A stretch of 64,000 nucleotides of DNA from Ctenosaura bakeri (taxonomy: Eukaryota > Chordata > Lepidosauria > Squamata > Iguanidae). Below the pieces are notes generated by a model that was given only the letters and a program-made list of their open reading frames with translations, did no database searches and was not told the origin of the DNA. A program made the position numbers and the translations under genes. The stretch covers positions 359,637-423,636 of the forward strand of contig CAOLHI010001146.1 in the NCBI GenBank assembly GCA_948474755.1, in the 5' to 3' direction. Shown here piece by piece: positions 57,241 through 64,000 of this stretch; position 1 is the first letter of the stretch, and every line of letters begins with the position of its first letter.

Positions 57241-57707
57241 GGCGATTTCCGCACTGAGCTAGTAAAACGGTGCAGAGTGACCTCCAACGGAGGTCTTCTG
57301 CATTGTAGAGTGGACTGGGGCAGACTACTTTTTGTAGTTCCGTACCTCAGTCCAGTTTGGAGTGACCGGAACTGGTCGCACAGCGTGCTTTTTAAAAACC
57401 TCTTTTTAGAAGTTTTTAAAATGCATGGAGCGCGCGACTCCTTGTCGCTCCATCCCTGCACTCCAGACCAGATTTGCAGGCACGCACAAATGCATACCTG
57501 CAGATCTTCCAGGGGTGGGCTTTTGACTGGCAAGCTTCTCTGGTTGATGGAGAGCCTGCACCAACTGGAAGCCGCCATTTTGGACACCGGAGCAGCGTGG
57601 AGTGATGAGTTCTCACTGCTCCTCGTCCCGACAGACTCACCCGGACGCTCAGGAAATCCGGTGAGTCCCGTTTTAGCGCGGCTCCTTCCTCACATCTGGA
57701 AAGGGCC
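57241..57707 (+). mobile_element. Type C GGCC-terminus transposon, copy 2 (467 bp)
   Basis: Left GGCGATTTCCGCACTGAGC, right CTGGAAAGGGCC. Exact flanks C-TTT and TTT-G. Same orientation as the reverse complement of 23363-23818. Hairpins include GACCTCCAACGGAGGTC (near 57280-57296). A CCGGTGAGTCCC motif (near 57658) replaces the donor-like GGTAAGT of copy 1. A 181-residue frame runs through it without a domain. Confidence 0.87.
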
Positions 57708-58374
57708 TTTGTTCCCCTGCTTTAAATGAAGACACACATTCTCTACATATCTTATTATCGATTCAAATTGAATTTTTCTCTCCTTTAAGACAAGATGCAT
57801 ACCTTGTTTACATTTTGTTCAAGAGGAGAAATTTTCCCAGTTCCCAACTGGGAAAAGGCCATACATAACAAGTCTCCTCTCCCATTTCTCTTGCTGTTAT
57901 AAGAATAGCAATTTTGACAGTGGGAGCAGGGATCACTGGCCCCGGGAGATGCATCCAGCATGGCCCCTATGTATCTCCCAGGATATAGGGTAAGATGCTT
58001 AGACAATCCATATAACAGGATACAGAGTTGTCTGTTTGCTATCTTGAAAATGAATTAGAAGTTTCTGTAGTGACATCCTAATGGAGGTGCAGGGGTGTTC
58101 TACCCCAGGTGCAAAACAGGAAGGGTGCCATGGTGGTCCCACTCCTCTCCCCCCCCACACACAACAGAGGCACCAGAACAAGGAAGAAGGGATCAGCTGC
58201 AAGGAACATGAGCTAGCCAAGAGATACTAGCAGCCTGCTTCAAAGCAAGCTTATCTCCTTCCCTTTCTCCTCCCTTCCCTTGGAATTTCCTTAAGCAGGA
58301 AAGGAAATGAGATCAGAGGTGAGAGTGGTGTGATGGTAGGTGCCACTTCCTTTTGAAAATGAAACCATTGGTCC
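57708..58374. other. Unassigned stretch
   Basis: No gene or repeat recognised. Confidence 0.4.
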
Positions 58375-58580
58375 TCAAAGAGGTAGCCTTGCTAGTCTGT
58401 TGCAGCAGAAGGAAAAAGGGATGGGAAGTGAGGAATCCAGCAGCTCCTTAAAGACTGTCTAACTTATATTTTAGCATGAGCTGTTGTTAATATCAATCTA
58501 CTTCCTCAGGAGCAATGACTGAAGACGTGGATTGATATCCACAAAAGCTCATCCTAAAATATAAATCAATCTTAAAGGCA
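58375..58580. repeat. Inverted pair of reptile repeat ends (possible Penelope-like)
   Basis: TATTTTAGCATGAGCTG..ATATCAATCTACTTCCTCAG (58470-58510) and TGAAGACGTGGATTGATATC..AAAAGCTCATCCTAAAATA (58518-58562) are inverted copies meeting near 58512. The outer left part has TAGTCTGTTGCAGCAGAAGG and CTCCTTAAAGACTGTCTAAC. Confidence 0.55.
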
Positions 58581-59326
58581 TGGCAAATATCCTTCGCCCA
58601 CTCTCTTTTTCCCTTTCATTTGTCCTGAAATGTGTGTTATAATTATCTTCTTCGGTGCCTTTTTTTCTTTGCAGAATGATGCACCCATTGGATGGGGGGT
58701 ATTGGAGGCTCACAGTGTAGAGCTCCCATATGACTGGATCATTCAGATCAAATCCTGATTCTAGGCATTGTACTTGGTACCTATGAGAACCAGTAGCTGG
58801 CCTGGATTCTGAGCTCTCATATCTTAAAAAAGGTAAGTCTCTAGGCCACCAAGAAGCAGAGACATGCTGCAGAAAAGGAGAGCCCTCTAATCTTGGGAGA
58901 AAAGAGTTTGTTTTGTTATCCAACATGAACCTCGAAGTTAAATGAGTCTTTTAAAGTAAATTGTACCAGGAGATACTTTTCCCTACTGACCTCTGAAATC
59001 AGTCAGGAGAAAGAGGTCATGCTAGCATAAAAATAACTGAACTAGCAAAAGAGGCCAGTTCAGCTATCATAAGAGGCTTCTGGCTATTCCAATCCTTCTG
59101 CAGCCAGCACATCTTAGTATTTTGCTGTTCAATGCCCTGCTCCTGTGTATTCTATAGCAAAAAAAGAAAACAGCAACTATGAGATGGATAGGAGAGTAGG
59201 ACTGGAAAAATTTATTTTAAAAAGCAGAAATAAAATATGGGAGAGTGATGTCAAAGGGGAAGCAGATCTGCCACACTGGATTGTTACTTGCCTTGAATGT
59301 ATCCTTACATGAAGGAAAACAGACTT
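58581..59326. other. Unassigned stretch
   Basis: No gene or repeat recognised. Confidence 0.4.
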
Positions 59327-59475
59327 TTCAAGGACTAAGTCGTGTTAGTCTTTTGCAGGAAAAATGAGAAAAGGATCTTGTAGTGGCTTAAAAATTAACA
59401 ATTTTAGTGTGCCACTATTTTTCATTGATAGCAGTGCCAACATGTGCCTTACACCTTCATGTGAAAGTAAAACTA
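59327..59475 (-). repeat. Fragment of the same reptile repeat
   Basis: CGTGTTAGTCTTTTGCAGG, ATCTTGTAGTGGCTTAAAAATTAAC and TTAGTGTGCCACTATTTTTC align with the repeat at 58375 and, complemented, 56150. Confidence 0.45.
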
Positions 59476-60054
59476 CTATGTCCATAAGATTCACCAGCAA
59501 GACAAGACTAGGTGGAAGAGATTCTACAAGACACAAAAATTCCACAGAAACTAGCTCTTTGTAACCATTTCAAACAAAACATCTAGAAAACAGCCAGGGA
59601 TGCCAACTTTTCAGGAAGCCAAGGACACCAAGTTCACTAGATGCACAAGATTAGAAAGAAATTGCTTTCTATCACCCATTTGAGGCAAAACATTGGTGTT
59701 CTGGAAAATAGCTCACAGTACCAGCATTTCAGATAGCTTTGCGTACCAAATTCACTAATTGTAGAAGCATAAATGGGGGTGATGCCACAAGCCATAATAA
59801 AATGAACATGAAACAAGTCCAAAGTCTATATACTAGAACATGGCCAAAAATGTCAACTTTCAGTAAACCATGTCCAGATGGGCACAATGAGGTGGCTCCT
59901 GTGGAATTTTTGTGGCTTTTTTCTTTACATGCATCTAAAATTGTGCATGTCTGGTGAACTGGTAGGTTTGACTTGTTACATGTCTCCCATCCTTTACAGA
60001 ACACATATGTTCAGTATAAATTAAACTGCTATTGTAATAAAATGCAAAGTTGAA
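59476..60054. other. Unassigned stretch, possibly an eroded ~115-bp tandem repeat
   Basis: Segments near 59560-59650 and 59675-59765 share AAAACAT..GAAAA.AGC and CCAA.TTCACTA in the same order. Confidence 0.35.
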
Positions 60055-60965
60055 AAAATTAGAAAGAGACTACATAATTGGAAGCAGAAGATGGAGAAAC
60101 TCTATTCTCTCTGCAAAAACAAGACCAGAAACAAATCATGGTATAAATCATGAACTATTAATATCAAAAAGTTAGTTCTTCAAATGAAGAACACTACATC
60201 AATTTCCATGTTAAAATGCAACCAGAAGTACATCCCTGTAGAATTTAAAGATCATGTACAAACAGTTAAGGACAGATAGAAGCAAAAGAAAAAGATGACA
60301 GAAATTGGGTCAGAATCCTGAATGCAGCTGTTATACTTGTGCAGGGAGAAAGAGAACCACTCTAATTATCAATGCAGCAAAATAGAAAATGGCAACAAAA
60401 AAGTAGAACAAGAGACCTTTTCTACAAGATCCTAGAAATCAAAGGGAAATTTAAACCAAAGTGGGATGCTACATGATTATCAAGAGAACACACTACAAGA
60501 TCAAGAAGAAATAAAAAGATGATTGAATCAATAAATGGAAGAATTATATAAAAGAAATGAAAGAATGTCAGGGTCATTAAAGAAAGAACAATTTGAAGAC
60601 AAACCCACAATTTTTGAAAGTGAAGTTGCACTTCAACCACTTGTGAGAACAAATCACCAAGAACAGATGGCAAACCAATAGAACTGTTTCAAGCTACACA
60701 GATGGAATTTACTCTGACTGTAAGTAAAATCTGCCAAGAAATATGGAAAACAAACAAGGGCCTACATATTGGAAACATTCAATATATAATGCAGTCTCCA
60801 GGAAACAGGACACCAGGATAAAATCACCATTAGACTATTGGATTAATCTCCCATGCAGCCAAAGCAATGCTCAGAATTTTACAGTAAAGATGTTTTCTGT
60901 TTATGGAGCAAGAAATGCCAAATATCCAAGATAGGTTCAGGAAAGGAAGAGGCATTAGGTGTTCT
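60055..60965 (+). pseudogene. Bov-B (RTE clade) LINE relic
   Basis: Broken frames on the plus strand keep RTE/Bov-B RT blocks: KSPRTDGKPIELFQ (near 60646-60690), VSKICQEIWKTN, YWKHSIYNAVSRK (near 60760-60800), LISHAAKAMLRILQ in a shifted frame (near 60845-60887) and MPNIQDRFRKGRGI (near 60915-60957). These match the region before the catalytic motif in Bov-B RT, and the YADD-containing part is missing because the copy stops near 60965. Frameshifts and stops abound, so it is inactive. Confidence 0.75.
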
Positions 60966-61811
60966 ATTGCAAACATACATTGGACATTCCCCCCCTTTTT
61001 CCAAAAAATACATTAATGTTGTTAATCTATTACTTTTTTTCTGTTTATACTGTAATATGTATTTTATGCATCTATAAAAAAGACATCGATCGATCGATTG
61101 ATTTTTACTAGTTTGATAAAAGATTTTTCACTGTCTTTGTTTCTTTTCTGGCTATTATTATTATTTCATGATAAATAGTGAAAATAATTTTGTTCGGGTG
61201 TTAAAACTTACTCTCTACATGGTATCAAATATGCTAGGTATGCCACTGAGATCCTGGTTACAAAATGAATATCTGATATACTACCCATGAATAGGAAGGT
61301 TCAGCAAAAGTCCAAGGGGCAGTGAACTAATGGATTCATAAAGCAAGCCAATAAAATATTAGACATTCTGGCAGGTTTTTGTAATGGATAATGTGCATAT
61401 ACTAGCAGAAAATACATTCTGCAGAAGATCAGACAAAATATGAGGATCTGAGCTACATGAGCAGTTTTATGGCCAGACAGAGCTACAACTATAAAAGTGA
61501 ACAGATTAACAAAAATAATATTTCTTCTTTTTGTATCAATGATCATTGTATCACAAAATCTTGTATAATATCCAATCTGAAGTTAACCACTTCATGTGAA
61601 AACATAAAGCCTGAAGACTGCTATCATATGGCATTTTTTTGAAGACATGCACACTCAAGTATTGAAGACAACTGTTGTCATCATCCCTGTAATTCATGTT
61701 CTTTTCCTGTTTGTTTTGTATTAAGAATGTTTTGCTTCCACCATGTGACCTGATTAGTCATTAGAAGATAAATGTGGGCTGAATTTGCAAGTTTGATTGC
61801 CAAAGGACATA
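60966..61811. other. Unassigned AT-rich stretch
   Basis: ATCGATCGATCGATTGATT lies near 61085-61102. No gene seen. Confidence 0.45.
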
Positions 61812-62199
61812 TAGTCAGCCCTCCACATTTGTGGATTTCATTTTTGTGGATTTGATTATTCACGGATTATTTGCTATCACCTCTGCTGCCTCACTATACC
61901 ATTCTTTAATAGGGACTGCAAGCCTTGTGAGACTGAGAAAGTGCAAATGAAGCTTATAAGTCCCTATTAAAAATGGTGTGGCCAGCAGTGGAGGTGGCAG
62001 TAAGCCCCACCAGCCACCCACTTCTGCCTTGTGAAGGAACCCTGATGCCTCAAAGGAATCCATGGTGAGTTGAATATGGTCATCATGCTTTTTTGTGTGT
62101 GTTAAAATATGGTTTGAGAGGGCCTGGAGTTATTCATGGTTTTTCCACTTTCATAGGGGTCTTCTGCCCCTAACCCTAGCAAATGCGGAGGGATGACTG
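61812..62199. mobile_element. Tigger/pogo-type non-autonomous transposon, copy 2 (388 bp)
   Basis: TA at 61810-61811 and 62200-62201. Left TAGTCAGCCCTCCACATTTG and right CAAATGCGGAGGGATGACTG are inverted, the typical Tigger terminus. Subterminal TTATTCATGGTTTTTCCACTTTCATA mirrors the left end of 26172-26692. No transposase. Confidence 0.85.
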
Positions 62200-62479
62200 T
62201 AATATTTCTAGTGAAATCACATTGTTGGAGGGAAAACGGTTTAATTGTAGTAATTCACATTCTCTTGAACATCTAGCTTGCTCTTCAGGTACTAATTCTA
62301 CTCATTGTTATCAGCCAGTAATAGTGTTGATAACAAGAATGTGGTTTCTGGCATTTACTTCCCCCCTTGAATTCAGGATTAAATTTGGATTAATTTTTCA
62401 TTGGCAAACTGGATTCAGTTTGGTTCTCAGGAACATTGAGAGCAAAGAAGAACAGACAGATAAGAAATAGATAAAGTAC
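62200..62479. other. Unassigned stretch
   Basis: Nothing recognised. Confidence 0.4.
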
Positions 62480-63190
62480 TTGGGGGAAAATATCAATGTA
62501 GTATGTGTTAGCTTCTAAAACTTGGCTCCATCATGGAATCATAATGTCATTCTGTGTGTGTATGTGTTCATCTTCATCTTCCATTATAGATAAGGAATTA
62601 TATCCAGAATGTAAGAGAAGGTTGAGATATTGCCACTTATACTCTATTCAAAAAGCTATTATTTTGGGGGGTACAGAAATGACTTATTATCTAAAGTGTA
62701 TAAAAGCTTAATGAATATCAGTTTCAGCAGAACAGACTCAATTAAACAGTGGTGGGAAAGGGAATTAAATATTATTGTACTTGATGATCAATGGAAATAA
62801 GTTTGTAATAATTCTGTTAAGTGTGTGTTGGATGTAAATTCAAAAGATTCTTTTGAGCCATATAAGGAATGATAATCCTGTTAAAATATCCAGAATGTTT
62901 CCAGCCCCCATAGATCTCAGAGATTTAGGAAAGGAAGGGACACTTTGGCCAGTGTATAGTGGCATTGTAACTCAGTCAAAAATAGGGAAAGGAGCTTATT
63001 AGAGGCATTAAAGATATCACTGACTCTGTTACAATTAACCCCATTAACAATATACTTTGTAGATATATTAAAGATCAAGTGGCAAGAAATTACACTGCGG
63101 TGGTAATACACATGTAATTTGCAACATCCGTTATGCTAGCAAAAGCATGGAAAGAAACTCGTGTCTGTACTTAAGCAATGGAAAAAAGAA
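62480..63190 (+). pseudogene. L1 ORF2 C-terminal relic
   Basis: A frame near 62735-62800 reads SIKQWWERELN..LDDQWK, and another near 63120-63160 reads ATSVMLAKAWKETRV. Both resemble the C-terminal blocks of L1 ORF2 proteins. Stops and frameshifts separate them and no catalytic domain remains. Confidence 0.55.
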
Positions 63191-64000
63191 GACTTGGGTC
63201 TGAATCCCAGTGGGAGTACCAGCTGGAACAGACCCATTGATTCAACAGAATTTTCATTATGTGTTCATTCATCATTCAACAATTGATACAATAGGTTTAC
63301 TCTAGCCAGAAGTGATGTGTTTTAAGTCTTTTACTCCAAGTATCAAGCCAAGTCTCTATCCTCAAGTCTCAAGTCAAGTCTCAGGTGCTTGCAAGATACT
63401 TTCAAGTTAAGTCTCTAGTCTAGGAGCCAACTTTATACCCCAACCAACATTCCAGAATTTCTGGACAGAATTGAATAAAGTCAGTTTTAACAATTTAAGT
63501 AGAATCAGGCCTCCACATTTGAGATTTTGCCATCTGCAGCTTCAGAAGTAGAGAATAGGATCCATCTTACTCCTCCTTCCCAAAGCTGGATGTTTTTGTG
63601 TCAGTGGACATATAAGGGTCTGCAGATTTGGAATGGGCAAGAGGATGCCTCTTACTTCCCATCTCCAAAGCTGGAGACTTTTTTGGAAGTGGGGAAAAGG
63701 ATCCTTCTTGCTCCTCATTACTGAAGTTTTAAAAGCTTTAAGAACAATTAGTTAAAATATGGACAAGATCTATAACTTTGGTTATTATGGGGTTAATGGT
63801 ATGTTGCTGAGATTGAAATGGCCTTCAGCTGTATGTGTTATCTAAATCAGCTGTAGAGCCTTTATAAGGCTAGCATTTTACTGTGAACCAAGCTGCTTCC
63901 TTTTTCCAGCTGTATTTCATTTAACTCTGTTTTTGTGTGGTTCTTCTTACTGTTTTGTATATTTGCCATTTTGTATTATTTTACTTGCCTTATTGTTCTT
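63191..64000. other. Unassigned stretch with AAGTCTC-rich run
   Basis: 63340-63415 contains several CAAGTCTC/AAGTCAAGTCTC units. No gene seen up to the window end. Confidence 0.5.

Noticed and set aside
57184..57729. 181-residue frame
   Set aside because: It coincides with the type C transposon from terminus to terminus. The sister copy at 23363 does not keep the frame.

Overview
The window looks like gene-poor, AT-rich intergenic or intronic DNA from a squamate reptile, probably an iguanian lizard. This is inferred from the repeat mix: tRNA-derived SINEs with (AAC)n tails, 5S rRNA-derived SINEs, CR1 and L2 LINE ends, a Bov-B LINE relic, L1 relics, Helitrons, Tigger- and hAT-type DNA transposons and retroviral solo LTRs. 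I found no host protein-coding gene, rRNA gene, intact tRNA gene, CRISPR array or bacterial-type operon. The longest open frames are by-products of GC-rich transposons or microsatellites. The only frames with recognisable coding content are broken reverse-transcriptase or endonuclease relics (CR1, Bov-B, L1, L2 and a probable Penelope-like element).

Layout. 1-9.7 kb: SINEs, small foldback elements, a hAT element with two inverted SINEs, an L2 end and a Helitron. 9.7-12.8 kb: a long broken CR1 (9695-12432) split by a retroviral solo LTR (11000-11888) and a 200-bp foldback element (11979-12178), followed by a truncated Helitron. 14-18.1 kb: foldback elements, a GC-rich 747-bp transposon with an internal minisatellite, and a second solo LTR (17113-18087). 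19-28 kb: 5S SINE, CR1 pieces, a further GC-rich transposon and a Tigger element. 27-33.6 kb: three more GC-rich elements, a Helitron inside an old foldback element, and a LINE insertion with a perfect 15-bp target duplication. 33.6-46 kb: mostly unassigned DNA with scattered fragments. 46-57.7 kb: nested SINE/CR1, further CR1 ends, a third copy of the GC-rich 'B' element, a possible Penelope-like relic and a GC-rich 'C' element. 58-64 kb: an inverted repeat pair, Bov-B, Tigger and L1 relics.

The most notable pattern is a superfamily of at least 14 non-autonomous DNA transposons with termini close to GGCC(C/A)TTTCCGCAC. I divide them into five internal types: A, ~200-bp foldbacks; B, 540-750 bp, very GC-rich; C, ~460 bp; D, 420-520 bp; E, 436 bp. 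Most sit in a C-NNN-G context, and in six of them the NNN is an exact 3-bp duplication inside a matching 5-bp string. Types B and D are homologous inside, sharing a splice-donor-like GGTAAGTG and two hairpins. No transposase source is present in the window. Older copies of type A are embedded in all three Helitron copies, so the layers of insertion can be ordered in time from sequence alone.
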